Shown: positions 45,204-56,113, counted from the stretch's first letter. The stretch: 64,000 nucleotides of DNA from Sphingomonas glacialis (GCF_006439055.1 NZ_RCZC01000008.1:1494-65493); one strand, 5' to 3'. Program-made: numbers and translations. The notes: generated from the sequence alone by a model not told the origin.

Positions 45204-46535
45204 ATGGCCGACGCCTATCCTACGACCGCGTCCAAGGCTCCTGAAGGCGCCACCGGCGTGCTGGTGCTCTCCAGCGGCGAGGTCGTGTGGGGCCGTGGCT
45301 TCGGCGCGGAAGGGGCGGCCGTCGGCGAGGTGTGCTTCCACACCGCGATGACGGGCTATCAGGAGATCATGACCGACCCGAGCTTTGCCGGGCAGATGGT
45401 CACCTTCACCTTCCCGCATATCGGCAATGTCGGCGCCAATGCGGATGATATCGAGGCGGACAACCCCCACGCGCTCGGCATGATCGTGCGCGAGGACGTG
45501 ACGGGCCCGAGCAACTTCCGCAGCGTCGAGCGGCTCGATGCGTGGATGGCGAAGCACGGGCGGATCGGGCTGTCGGGTGTCGATACGCGGGCTCTCACGC
45601 GGCGGATCCGCGCGGGCGGCGCGCCGAACGCGGTGATCGCGCATGCGGCGGATGGTGTGTTCGATGTGCCGGCGTTGCTGGCGATGGCGCAGGCGTGGCC
45701 GGGGTTGGAGGGCATGGACCTGGCGATCGAAGTGTCCACCGCGATGGATTACGGCTGGGCCGGCGGCGTGTGGAATCTGGGCGCGGGGTATGAAGAATCC
45801 CCCTCCCGCTTGCGAGTTTCGGGCCGGTCAGCCCCCCGGGCTGACCTGAACGATCCGGGGGATCGTTCACCCGAAACTGGGCTAGGGGAGGGCCTGTCCG
45901 CAAACGCAGCGCCCGCCGTAGAAGACAGTCCCTCCCGCGAGCGGGAGGGGAGTGCCAAAAGACCCCACGTCGTCGCGATCGACTACGGCTCGAAGCGCAA
46001 CATCTTCCGCAACCTCGTCGCCGCCGGCGCCGACGTCTCGGTCGTCCCCGCAGGCGCGACCTTCGACGAAGTGATGGCGCTGAACCCCGACGGCATCTTC
46101 CTGTCGAACGGCCCCGGCGACCCCGCCGCGACCGGCATCTATGCCGTCCCGGTGATCCGCCAGCTGCTCGAAACCGGCAAGCCGCTGTTCGGCATTTGTC
46201 TGGGCCATCAGCTGCTCGGCCTCGCGGTCGGGGCGACCACCACCAAGATGTTCCAGGGCCATCGCGGCGCCAACCATCCGGTGCAGCGTTTGAGCGACGG
46301 CGCGGTCGAGATTACCTCGATGAACCACGGCTTCGCGGTCGAGCGCGCGAGCCTGCCGGCGAGCGTGCGCGAAACGCACGTCTCGCTGTTCGACGGCTCG
46401 AACGCCGGCCTGGAGCTGACCGACCGCCCCGCCTTCAGCGTGCAATACCACCCCGAGGCGAGCCCCGGCCCGCAGGACAGCCTGTATCTGTTCGAGAAGT
46501 TTGTGGGGATGCTGAACGCTAAGGAGGCGAACTGA
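45204..46535 (+). CDS. carA: Carbamoyl-phosphate synthase small subunit with in-frame repeat insert
   Basis: The glutaminase subunit that feeds ammonia to CarB for arginine and pyrimidine synthesis. The 443-aa protein has the N-terminal CPSase_sm domain (about residues 12-150, VCFHTAMTGYQEIMTDPSF) and a class I glutaminase domain with Cys332 in GICLGHQLLGLAVG and His416/Glu418 in QYHPEAS. Between them, about residues 198-251, is an extra low-complexity stretch translated from palindromic repeats. CarA of E. coli is about 382 residues, so the insert accounts for the excess. The frame stays open, so the gene looks functional. The start is the ATG at 45204, GGAG being 11 bases upstream. Confidence 0.95.
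   Translation: MADAYPTTASKAPEGATGVLVLSSGEVVWGRGFGAEGAAVGEVCFHTAMTGYQEIMTDPSFAGQMVTFTFPHIGNVGANADDIEADNPHALGMIVREDVTGPSNFRSVERLDAWMAKHGRIGLSGVDTRALTRRIRAGGAPNAVIAHAADGVFDVPALLAMAQAWPGLEGMDLAIEVSTAMDYGWAGGVWNLGAGYEESPSRLRVSGRSAPRADLNDPGDRSPETGLGEGLSANAAPAVEDSPSREREGSAKRPHVVAIDYGSKRNIFRNLVAAGADVSVVPAGATFDEVMALNPDGIFLSNGPGDPAATGIYAVPVIRQLLETGKPLFGICLGHQLLGLAVGATTTKMFQGHRGANHPVQRLSDGAVEITSMNHGFAVERASLPASVRETHVSLFDGSNAGLELTDRPAFSVQYHPEASPGPQDSLYLFEKFVGMLNAKEAN
45796..45957. repeat. Composite palindromic repeat inserted in frame in carA
   Basis: The outer part carries CTCCCGCTTGCG at 45803-45814 and the complete core CTCCCGCGAGCGGGAG at 45932-45947. The left core is interrupted after TTGCG by a 64-base Y-shaped element (45815-45878), after which GGGCTAGGGGAGGG resumes the outer repeat. 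The whole adds about 54 codons to carA without a stop or frameshift. Confidence 0.85.
45815..45878 (+). repeat. 64-base Y-shaped structured element, copy 1 (in carA)
   Basis: Three perfect stems of 9 base pairs each: an outer stem 45815-45823/45870-45878 (AGTTTCGGG/CCCGAAACT), stem 1 45826-45834/45838-45846 with loop CCC, and stem 2 45848-45856/45860-45868 with loop GGG. The layout matches 51202-51265 read on the minus strand. Confidence 0.85.
46521..46527 (+). promoter_or_regulatory. Strong ribosome binding site inside the carA end
   Basis: AAGGAGG lies 7 bases before the ATG at 46535, within the last codons of carA. It fixes the start of the small gene that overlaps the carA stop by one base. 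Confidence 0.75.
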
Positions 46536-46759
46536 TGGCCGTCGTTCGACAGTTTGAGCTTAAGGATCTGGACCGCGTCGCGCCGCACTCCGAGGTAAAC
46601 GCTACTATCAGTTTGGTGGAGCTTGACGGTGAGAAGTTCGTGCAGATCGATACGTACGGTTCGAAGGACCGAGCGATCCCGGACAAAATCTCTCAAAGCG
46701 TTCGTCTGACCAAGGCCGCTTTCGATCAGCTAACTCAGTACGCAGCCAAGCACTTCTAA
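46535..46759 (+). CDS. Small protein with an IDTYGS motif
   Basis: The 74-aa cytosolic protein has the core KFVQIDTYGSKDRAIPDKIS and then QSVRLTKAAFDQL, a pattern I recall from many short bacterial proteins of unknown role (I-D-T-Y-G-S ... P-x-K-x-S-Q-x-x-x-L). It begins in the carA stop (TGATG) behind an AAGGAGG site, so it is translated with carA. Its GC content is lower than carA and carB, which may mean later arrival. No function is assigned. Confidence 0.8.
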   Translation: MAVVRQFELKDLDRVAPHSEVNATISLVELDGEKFVQIDTYGSKDRAIPDKISQSVRLTKAAFDQLTQYAAKHF

Positions 46760-46802
46760 TGTTCCCGCGCTGCCCATTGCCTCATTCTTCAAAGGCCTCC
46801 CT

Positions 46803-47165
46803 ATGACCCTCCCAGACGTCGATCCCGCCCGGCTCGAAGAAGAATGGAGCGCCGACAAGGAGGTGCTCGCCAGCCTCGCCGAGAATGGCGACCGCTCGGA
46901 TATCGTCCGCGCCGTGGACGTAAGCTTCCGCGGGTCCGAGCCGGCGCTCGACCGGCTCGAGGAGGATGCCGAGGAACTCGGCTTCGAAGTGATCGAGCGC
47001 GAAGAGGATGAGGAGGGCGAAATCTCCCTCTTCCTCGGCTGCGAGCAGACCTCGGACGAAGCCGCGATCCGCGCGCTGACCAAGCGCTGCCTGCAGATCG
47101 AACTGATCTACGACGTGGAATATGACGGCTGGGGTTGCACCGCCGAAACCGGACTGATTAGCTGA
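46803..47165 (+). CDS. RraB-family regulator of RNase E
   Basis: The 120-aa acidic protein matches the RraB family (DPARLEEEWSADKEVLASLAENGD, RAVDVSFRG, YDVEYDGWGC). E. coli RraB binds RNase E and changes its target choice. It lies between the small IDTYGS gene and carB; carB starts one base after its stop, so the three are probably one transcript. An RNase E regulator inside a pyrimidine/arginine operon is unusual. Confidence 0.88.
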   Translation: MTLPDVDPARLEEEWSADKEVLASLAENGDRSDIVRAVDVSFRGSEPALDRLEEDAEELGFEVIEREEDEEGEISLFLGCEQTSDEAAIRALTKRCLQIELIYDVEYDGWGCTAETGLIS

Positions 47166-47166
47166 C

Positions 47167-50526
<3,360 letters not shown>

Positions 50527-50608
50527 TTCCCCACATCAAAAGATCGTGCGGGCGGGCCCAGAGCGGGCCGGCCAACCGGGGAATTTTGAAGACGAAGGAC
50601 GAAGAGGG

Positions 50609-51085
50609 ATGGCTACCGTCGAAAAGATGCCGATGCTGCAAGAGGGCCATGACCGGCTCAATGCGGACCTGAAACGGCTTAAGGCGGAGCGTCCGACCAT
50701 CGTCGACGCGATCGAGGAAGCGCGTGCGCACGGCGATCTCTCGGAGAATGCCGAGTATCATGCCGCCAAGGAACGCCAGGGCCAGATCGAAGCCTCGATC
50801 AGCGATATCGAGGACAAGCTCGCGCGCGCGCAGGTCATCGATCCGAAGGATCTGTCGGGCGACAAGGTGGTGTTCGGCGCGACCGTCACGCTGCTCGACG
50901 AGGACGACAAGCCGATCACCTATCAGATCGTCGGCCAGACCGAGGCCGATGCCAAGGGCGGCCGGATCTCGTACAATTCGCCGCTGGGGCGCGCGCTGAT
51001 CGGGCGCAAGCTCGAGGACGAAGTCGAAGTGACGGTGCCGTCGGGTGATCGGTACTACGTCGTCTCGAAGATCGAATTTATTTAA
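50609..51085 (+). CDS. greA: Transcription elongation factor GreA
   Basis: Rescues backtracked RNA polymerase by stimulating transcript cleavage. The 158-aa protein has the N-terminal coiled coil with the tip GDLSENAEYHAAKERQ and a C-terminal FKBP-like domain (SYNSPLGRALIGRKLEDEVEV). The ATG at 50609 has GAAGAGGG upstream. It follows carB by 82 bases, a common alphaproteobacterial neighbour pair. Confidence 0.97.
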   Translation: MATVEKMPMLQEGHDRLNADLKRLKAERPTIVDAIEEARAHGDLSENAEYHAAKERQGQIEASISDIEDKLARAQVIDPKDLSGDKVVFGATVTLLDEDDKPITYQIVGQTEADAKGGRISYNSPLGRALIGRKLEDEVEVTVPSGDRYYVVSKIEFI

Positions 51086-51094
51086 CTAACTCCA

Positions 51095-51286
51095 ACTCCC
51101 TCTCCCGCTTGCGGGAGAGGGGCAGACGCCGAAGGCGGCGCGGGGTGAGGGCAGTGCGGTTCGCATCCTGCCCTCGCCCGACCTCGCTGCGCTCGGCCAC
51201 CAGCATCGGGTAAACAGCGCCCCGCGCTGTTTAGGTTATGCCGGGGGCATGACCGACCCGATGCTCCCGCAAGCGGGAGAGGGATT
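51095..51286. repeat. CTCCCGC-type palindromic repeat downstream of greA
   Basis: Core CTCCCGCTTGCGGGAG at 51102-51117 and its inverted form at 51264-51279, about 150 bases apart. A second 64-base Y-shaped element abuts the right core. It lies between the convergent greA and DUF4170 genes and could block readthrough. Confidence 0.8.
51202..51265 (-). repeat. 64-base Y-shaped structured element, copy 2
   Basis: An outer 10-base stem 51202-51211/51256-51265 (AGCATCGGGT/ACCCGATGCT), a 9-base stem 51212-51220/51224-51232 with loop CCC, and a 9-base stem 51234-51242/51246-51254 with loop GGG and one G-T wobble. Read on the minus strand it aligns end to end with 45815-45878, with paired changes in the stems. 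It adjoins the CTCCCGC core on the same side as copy 1. Confidence 0.85.
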
Positions 51287-51290
51287 TTGG

Positions 51291-51518
51291 TTAGACGCCC
51301 GGTGCGAGCAGATCGGGCTGCAGCAGGCGGTGCAGATGCACCACGACATACTTCATCTCAGCATCATCGACCGTGCGCTGCGCAGACGCGCGCCAGGCTT
51401 TCTCGGCGCTGGCATAATCGGGAAACACCCCGACGATGTCGATCGATGACAGATCGTCGAAATCGAGCGTGCGCGGGTCGCTGACGCGGCCGCCGAAAAC
51501 GAGGTGGAGCTTGCTCAT
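51291..51518 (-). CDS. DUF4170 domain-containing protein
   Basis: The 75-aa product matches the DUF4170 pattern (MSKLHLVFGGRVSDPRTLDF ... VVGVFPDYASAEKAWRASAQ ... DAEMKYVVVHLHRLL), a small cytosolic family of unknown function found across alphaproteobacteria. It lies just downstream of the terminator that ends the stress operon, so it probably has its own promoter. Confidence 0.88.
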   Translation of the reverse strand: MSKLHLVFGGRVSDPRTLDFDDLSSIDIVGVFPDYASAEKAWRASAQRTVDDAEMKYVVVHLHRLLQPDLLAPGV

Positions 51519-51531
51519 GTGCGGTTTCCCG

Positions 51532-51577
51532 AAAAAAATGGCGTGGTTCGCGACGTCCTAGTCGCGAACCACGCCAT
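51532..51577 (-). terminator. Rho-independent terminator of the stress operon
   Basis: A perfect 17-base stem, ATGGCGTGGTTCGCGAC (51538-51554) paired with 51561-51577, loop of 6, and on the minus strand a run of seven Ts (51538-51532) directly after the stem. It lies about 20 bases past the stop of the 51598 gene. Confidence 0.92.
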
Positions 51578-51597
51578 CGGGAACCGTCAAGCGGGGT

Positions 51598-52128
51598 TTA
51601 TTCGCCGGTAGGCGTCGTTTTGGGGCCGGCATTGGTGTCGGCGGGCTTGCTGGCGCTGCTCCGGTCGGCGCTCGCCTTGTCGTTGGCGGCGGTCAGCGCG
51701 GCGAGGCCGGCAGTCGAGACCGCCTTGATCACCCCTTCGAGCATCCGCGACATCTGGCTGCGCGCCGAGTCGCGCGACAGGCCGAGCACGCCGAGTTCTG
51801 ACTTGGCGGTGTCCTTCGCCGCATCGACCGCGCCGCGCGCGGTATCGCTCAGCCGCTGTCCGACCGGGGCGAGCAAGCGCGCCTCTTGATCGGTGCGCGG
51901 CACCAATGCACCGGCGACCGCGCCGAGCGCAATGCCGCCGACCAGCGCAGAGATCGGATTGGCCTCGAGCCCGCTGGCTGCGCGCCCGGCAATGTCGCGG
52001 ATCGACTCTCCGGTGTTTTCGATCGTCTTGCCGGCCGAGTCACGGAGCGACTGCACGGTGCTGGTTTTGGCGTGCGCACCGCTCTTTTTATTGTGGTCGG
52101 GGCGGGTGGGGGCGGTTGCGTCGTTCAT
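51598..52128 (-). CDS. Membrane-associated stress-type protein with glycine zipper
   Basis: The 176-aa product (ATG at 52128) has a charged N-terminus, a central helix-rich segment and a hydrophobic glycine-zipper stretch (ALVGGIALGAVAGALVP, about residues 60-77), then a helical C-terminus. It resembles ElaB/YqjD-like (DUF883) proteins but is longer. It is last in a four-gene operon ended by a strong terminator. Confidence 0.75.
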   Translation of the reverse strand: MNDATAPTRPDHNKKSGAHAKTSTVQSLRDSAGKTIENTGESIRDIAGRAASGLEANPISALVGGIALGAVAGALVPRTDQEARLLAPVGQRLSDTARGAVDAAKDTAKSELGVLGLSRDSARSQMSRMLEGVIKAVSTAGLAALTAANDKASADRSSASKPADTNAGPKTTPTGE

Positions 52129-52160
52129 CGCTCGGATCCTCTTCATCGGGTGCCAGGCTG

Positions 52161-52463
52161 CTAACTCTTGGATTTAGAACCAGTTGCGTAGCGAATCGCT
52201 TTCGCGATCGGGCCGCGGGCAAAAAATAGCCCTAGCAGGCTTAACCCGATGCCCACCGGCACCGGCTGGCGCTTCGCGGTGTCGACCGCGAAGCTGACGG
52301 CGTCCTTGCCCCGCTCCTTGAGCGTGTCGGCAACGTCCTGCGCCATCACCTGCGGGCTCGCTTTGTGCTGGAGAGCGCTGATCGTCGCGGAAAGCCTGGC
52401 GCGCGCCGCATCGGCGCGCGCCTGTGCCAGCGCGACTTTGGGGTCGAGGTATGGCGTGCTCAT
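52161..52463 (-). CDS. DUF3618 domain-containing membrane protein
   Basis: The 100-aa protein has an N-terminal amphipathic helix region (ALAQARADAARARLSATISALQ) typical of DUF3618 and a C-terminal membrane helix (VPVGIGLSLLGLFFARG). Its ATG overlaps the holin-like gene stop by four bases. It is likely an inner-membrane component of the stress operon. Confidence 0.82.
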   Translation of the reverse strand: MSTPYLDPKVALAQARADAARARLSATISALQHKASPQVMAQDVADTLKERGKDAVSFAVDTAKRQPVPVGIGLSLLGLFFARGPIAKAIRYATGSKSKS

Positions 52464-52822
52464 GCGACGGCTCCAGCGGTTCCGAAGATCCGCTTGAAGT
52501 GGCGCGATGCCAGGAAACCGAACAGCGCCGCCGCCACGAGCAATACGCCCGCGACGATTGCCGTCGCCGCCAATGGGCCGACCTGCGGGGTCAGCACCAG
52601 CAGCGCGCCTACCACCAGCGCAATCGACGCCAGCGAGCCGAACACGACCGCGCCAAGCGCCAGCACGATGCCTCCCTTGGCGTCGTTCACTTTCGAGCCG
52701 AGCTTGGCCTTTTGCAGGTCCATCTCGCTACGTGCGACCTGCTGCGCGTCACTGACGACGCGCGAGAGCAAGGTGGCGATACTCTCGTCCGCCACCAGGC
52801 TCGGGCTTGCTATATCTTCCAT
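52460..52822 (-). CDS. Phage holin family (Holin-X/DUF1469-like) membrane protein
   Basis: The 120-aa protein has an amphipathic N-terminus (SLVADESIATLLSRVVSDAQQVARSE) and two strong membrane helices (about residues 50-72 and 80-105), matching the Actinobacterial Holin-X/DUF1469 type. No phage gene is nearby, so the holin name reflects shape only; a role in envelope stress is inferred. Confidence 0.82.
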   Translation of the reverse strand: MEDIASPSLVADESIATLLSRVVSDAQQVARSEMDLQKAKLGSKVNDAKGGIVLALGAVVFGSLASIALVVGALLVLTPQVGPLAATAIVAGVLLVAAALFGFLASRHFKRIFGTAGAVA

Positions 52823-52842
52823 CGGTGCCCCCGAATGCCCGA

Positions 52843-53340
52843 TCAGGCCTTGGGATCGGTCGTCGTGGCGTCGCTGCGATCGACCGCGAGGCCAGCCTGC
52901 AGCAGCCGTACCAGCACGAAACCGAGCGCCGCTGCGGTGCCGATCGCGACCGCCGGGCTCTTCTGCACAAAGCCGCGCGCATCCTCGATCAGATCGTCGA
53001 GCTGCTTGGCCTTGAGGCCTTCGGAGAATTCCGAAACCTTGTCGGCCGCGGTGCGCGCATATTGGCCATATTGCTCACCGAGCTTCTCATCGACCGTGCC
53101 GGCCGCGTCGTTGATCATCTTGACGACCTCGTCGAGCGCGCCGCCCGCGCGTGCCTTGCCATCCTCGGCATAGGTGCGTGCGCGATCCACGGCTTCCTTG
53201 CCGAGCTTGGATGCGCTGTCCTTGATCAGCTGCGACGCGGTTGCGGTTGCCTTGGCGGCCTCGTCGCCGGCGGTCTTTGTGGCGTCGGCCGCAGCGTCGA
53301 TCGTGTCGTGTGCAGCGGAAGTGAAATCGGTGGTAGCCAT
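52843..53340 (-). CDS. ElaB/YqjD-like (DUF883) membrane-anchored protein
   Basis: The 165-aa product (ATG at 53340) is mostly amphipathic helix, Ala- and Lys-rich like late-embryogenesis-type stress proteins. It ends in a membrane helix with the ElaB-like context SPAVAIGTAAALGFVLVRLL. It is first in the operon and sits behind an EcfG-type promoter. E. coli ElaB and YqjD are stationary-phase proteins, some ribosome-binding; the same role here is an inference. Confidence 0.82.
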   Translation of the reverse strand: MATTDFTSAAHDTIDAAADATKTAGDEAAKATATASQLIKDSASKLGKEAVDRARTYAEDGKARAGGALDEVVKMINDAAGTVDEKLGEQYGQYARTAADKVSEFSEGLKAKQLDDLIEDARGFVQKSPAVAIGTAAALGFVLVRLLQAGLAVDRSDATTTDPKA

Positions 53341-53375
53341 GACAAGCGCCCTTCGTTGGAATATCGAAACAATAT

Positions 53376-53401
53376 AACCGGCCAGCGCATCCGGCGGTTC
53401 C
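53376..53401 (-). promoter_or_regulatory. EcfG-type stress promoter of the small membrane protein operon
   Basis: On the minus strand GGAAC (53401-53397), 17 bases, then GGTT (53379-53376), one mismatch from the EcfG -10 CGTT. It lies 36 bases upstream of the first ATG at 53340. Confidence 0.7.
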
Positions 53402-53488
53402 ATCGCCTCCACGCGAATTGCCGCGGCGACGTTAAGCCGATAGAGGCACGCGCGAACCGCTCGTCCATATCGTTAGAAGGATCGTTCC

Positions 53489-54766
53489 GTGACCGCAATC
53501 ATCGACATTCATGCCCGCACGATCCTCGACAGTCGCGGTAATCCGACCGTCGAAGTCGATGTCATGCTCGAGGATGGCAGCTTCGGCCGCGCCGCAGTTC
53601 CGTCTGGCGCCTCGACCGGTGCACACGAAGCCGTCGAGAAGCGCGACGGCGACAAGAGCCGCTGGGGCGGCAAGGGTGTCGAGGACGCGATCGACGGCGT
53701 CAACGGCGAGATCGCCGACGCGGTGATGGGCCTCGAGGCCGAAGACCAGCGCGAAATCGACCAGGTGATGATCGAGCTCGACGGCACCGAGAACAAGAGC
53801 CGGTTGGGCGCGAACGCGATCCTCGGCGTCAGCCTCGCGGTTGCCAAGGCCGCGGCAGATGCGCGCACGCTGCCGCTCTATCGTTATGTCGGCGGTGTTT
53901 CGGCGCACATCCTGCCGGTGCCGATGATGAACATCATCAACGGCGGCGAGCATGCCGACAACCCGATCGATTTCCAGGAATTCATGATCGTGCCGGTCGG
54001 CGCGACCTCGATGATCGAGGCGGTGCGCTGCGGGTCGGAGATTTTCCACACGCTCAAGAAGGCGCTGCATGACAAGGGCCTGGCGACCTCGGTCGGCGAC
54101 GAAGGCGGCTTCGCGCCCAACATCGCCTCGACCGACGAAGCGATCGAATTCATCCTGCGCTCGATCGAGACCGCGGGCTACACGCCGGGCGACGACGTGA
54201 TGCTCGCGCTCGATTGCGCCGCGACCGAGTTCTACAAGAACGGCAAGTATGAGATCTCGGGCGAGGGCAAGAGCCTCTCCAGCCACGAAATGGCCGAATA
54301 TCTCGCCGACCTGACGCGCCGCTACCCGATTTTTTCGATCGAGGACGGCATGGGCGAGGACGATTGGGAGGGCTGGAAGGCCCTCACCGACATGGTCGGC
54401 GACAAGGTCCAGCTGGTCGGCGACGACCTGTTCGTGACCAATCCGAAGCGTTTGAAGCAGGGCATCGAGACCCGCACGGCGAACTCGCTGCTCGTCAAGG
54501 TGAACCAGATCGGTACGCTCACCGAAACGCTCGAAGCCGTATCGATGGCGCAACGAGCGGGCTATACCGCCGTCATGTCGCACCGCTCGGGCGAGACCGA
54601 GGACTCGACGATCGCCGATCTGGCTGTCGCGACCAATTGCGGGCAGATCAAGACGGGCAGCCTCGCGCGCTCCGACCGGCTCGCAAAGTACAACCAGCTG
54701 ATCCGCATCGAGGAGGAGCTGGAAGGCGCCGGAATCTATGCCGGACGTTCGATCCTGCGTGTTTAA
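53489..54766 (+). CDS. eno: Enolase
   Basis: Converts 2-phosphoglycerate to phosphoenolpyruvate in glycolysis and may join the RNA degradosome. The 425-aa protein has the typical start (ARTILDSRGNPTVEVDV), the catalytic-loop segment GASTGAHEA, the Glu in GDEGGFAPN, metal ligands (D and E in ALDCAATEF and IEDGMGEDD) and the signature MSHRSGETEDSTIADLAV. It starts at a GTG with GAAGGA 7 bases upstream. The ftsB gene lies 54 bases downstream. Confidence 0.98.
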   Translation: MTAIIDIHARTILDSRGNPTVEVDVMLEDGSFGRAAVPSGASTGAHEAVEKRDGDKSRWGGKGVEDAIDGVNGEIADAVMGLEAEDQREIDQVMIELDGTENKSRLGANAILGVSLAVAKAAADARTLPLYRYVGGVSAHILPVPMMNIINGGEHADNPIDFQEFMIVPVGATSMIEAVRCGSEIFHTLKKALHDKGLATSVGDEGGFAPNIASTDEAIEFILRSIETAGYTPGDDVMLALDCAATEFYKNGKYEISGEGKSLSSHEMAEYLADLTRRYPIFSIEDGMGEDDWEGWKALTDMVGDKVQLVGDDLFVTNPKRLKQGIETRTANSLLVKVNQIGTLTETLEAVSMAQRAGYTAVMSHRSGETEDSTIADLAVATNCGQIKTGSLARSDRLAKYNQLIRIEEELEGAGIYAGRSILRV

Positions 54767-54820
54767 CGCAAGGTAAATACGGGCTTGATCCACGAGTCGC
54801 GATGAGTCAGAGTCGCGACC

Positions 54821-55138
54821 GTGGTCAAGAAACGCTCAACCCTCCGTCCGATGCTGCGCCGCGCGATCGCGCCGGCGGCGCTGCTGATCGTCGGTATCTT
54901 CTTCGGGGGCTATGCGATCTTCGGGCCGAACGGCGCGCTGGCCTATGGCGATATCGAGCGGCAGCTCGCGGTGCGGCAGCGCCAGCTCGCGATGCTCGAC
55001 CGCAACCGAACCGAATTGAAGAACCGGGTCGATCTGCTCGATCCGCGGCATGCCGATCCCGATCTGGTCGATGAGCTCGCGCGCAAGGATCTGGGTGTGG
55101 CGAATCAGGACGAAGTGATCGTGCCCCTCGACAGGTGA
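54821..55138 (+). CDS. ftsB: Septum formation initiator FtsB/DivIC-like
   Basis: A bitopic cell-division protein that links FtsL and FtsQ. The 105-aa product, from a GTG, has a basic N-terminus, one membrane helix (about residues 16-36), a coiled coil (AYGDIERQLAVRQRQLAMLD) and a C-terminal globular segment. The position directly after eno is conserved in alphaproteobacteria. Confidence 0.9.
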   Translation: MVKKRSTLRPMLRRAIAPAALLIVGIFFGGYAIFGPNGALAYGDIERQLAVRQRQLAMLDRNRTELKNRVDLLDPRHADPDLVDELARKDLGVANQDEVIVPLDR

Positions 55139-55146
55139 GCTGCCCT

Positions 55147-55254
55147 AAAGCCCCTCCCCTTCAGGGGAGGGGTTGGGGGTGGGGCTGTGCCTCGCAGAGA
55201 GCCAGCGCCCGTTACCGCCCCACCCAACCCCTCCCCTAAAGGGGAGGGGCTTTT
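55147..55254. terminator. Palindromic repeat between convergent genes
   Basis: Arms of about 39 bases (55147-55185 and 55217-55254), each itself hairpin-forming through CCCCTCCCCTT/AGGGGAGGGG. On the plus strand the right arm is followed by CTTTTAGACTTT, a plausible terminator tail for eno-ftsB. It is a different sequence family from the CTCCCGC repeats. Confidence 0.65.
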
Positions 55255-55259
55255 AGACT

Positions 55260-56084
55260 TTACCTCCCCAAAAACGTCAGCAGGTCATTCGTAAAGCGAT
55301 CGCTCTCGGTGATCGTCAGTCCATGCGGCGCGCCGTCATATTCGACCAGCTGCGAACCCGAGATGCCCTTAGCGGCCTCGCGCCCGGTCGCGTCGATCGG
55401 GACGGTCTGGTCGCTCGTCCCGTGGACGATCAACGTCGGCACGCGGAACGCCGGCAGGTCGCCGCGGAAGTCGGTATGGCCGAACGACTGCGCGCAGGCG
55501 AGGATCGGCTTGAGCCCGGCAAGGTTGGTCTGGTTCCACGCCCAGTCGACCGTCTCGTTGCTCACCGGCGACGAGATGAATCCGACGCCGAGGAACTGCT
55601 TGAGAAAGGTCTGAAAGAAGCCGTATCGATCCTTTTGGATGCCCTCGCCGATGCTGGCGAGTTGTTCCTCGGGAACGCCGTTGGGATTGTCCTCGGTCTT
55701 GAGCATGTAGGGCACGACCGACGAGATCAGCCCCGCCGCAACGACACCCTTGCCCTCATGACGGCTCATATAGCGCGCGACTTCGCCGCCACCCATCGAG
55801 AAGCCGACGAGCGTCGCGTCCTCGGTCGCGCCGGTCTGCTCGAGCACTTCGGCGAGATCGTCGGTCAGCGTATCATAGTCATAGCCGCTCCACGGCTGGC
55901 TCGAGCGGCCGAAGCCGCGGCGGTCATAGGCGATCGCGCGGAAGCCGGCGTCGGCGAGCGCCATCGCCTGCGCGTCCCAGCTGTCCGAGCTCAACGGCCA
56001 GCCATGGATGAGCACGACCGGACGACCGCTGCCCCAATCCTTGACGTAGAGGTCGGTGCCATCGCGGGTCTTGATATACGGCAT
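55260..56084 (-). CDS. Alpha/beta hydrolase (non-haem chloroperoxidase/arylesterase-like)
   Basis: The 274-aa cytosolic enzyme has Ser96 in GFSMGGG, Asp225 in HGTSDQTVP and His254 in GAPHGL, the full hydrolase triad, plus the oxyanion HGWP loop. The sequence pattern (DGTDLYVKDWGSG, YDRRGFGRSSQP) matches the cofactor-free perhydrolase/chloroperoxidase group, which also acts as esterase. AAGGAG lies 6 bases before the ATG at 56084. An EcfG-type promoter lies upstream, suggesting a stress function. Confidence 0.92.
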   Translation of the reverse strand: MPYIKTRDGTDLYVKDWGSGRPVVLIHGWPLSSDSWDAQAMALADAGFRAIAYDRRGFGRSSQPWSGYDYDTLTDDLAEVLEQTGATEDATLVGFSMGGGEVARYMSRHEGKGVVAAGLISSVVPYMLKTEDNPNGVPEEQLASIGEGIQKDRYGFFQTFLKQFLGVGFISSPVSNETVDWAWNQTNLAGLKPILACAQSFGHTDFRGDLPAFRVPTLIVHGTSDQTVPIDATGREAAKGISGSQLVEYDGAPHGLTITESDRFTNDLLTFLGR

Positions 56085-56113
56085 GAAGCGCTCCTTTGGA
56101 TCTCGCAAGGCTC

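Noticed and set aside
52460..52822. Prophage on the basis of a holin-like gene
   Set aside because: No other phage gene nearby; the protein is of the stress-associated Holin-X type.
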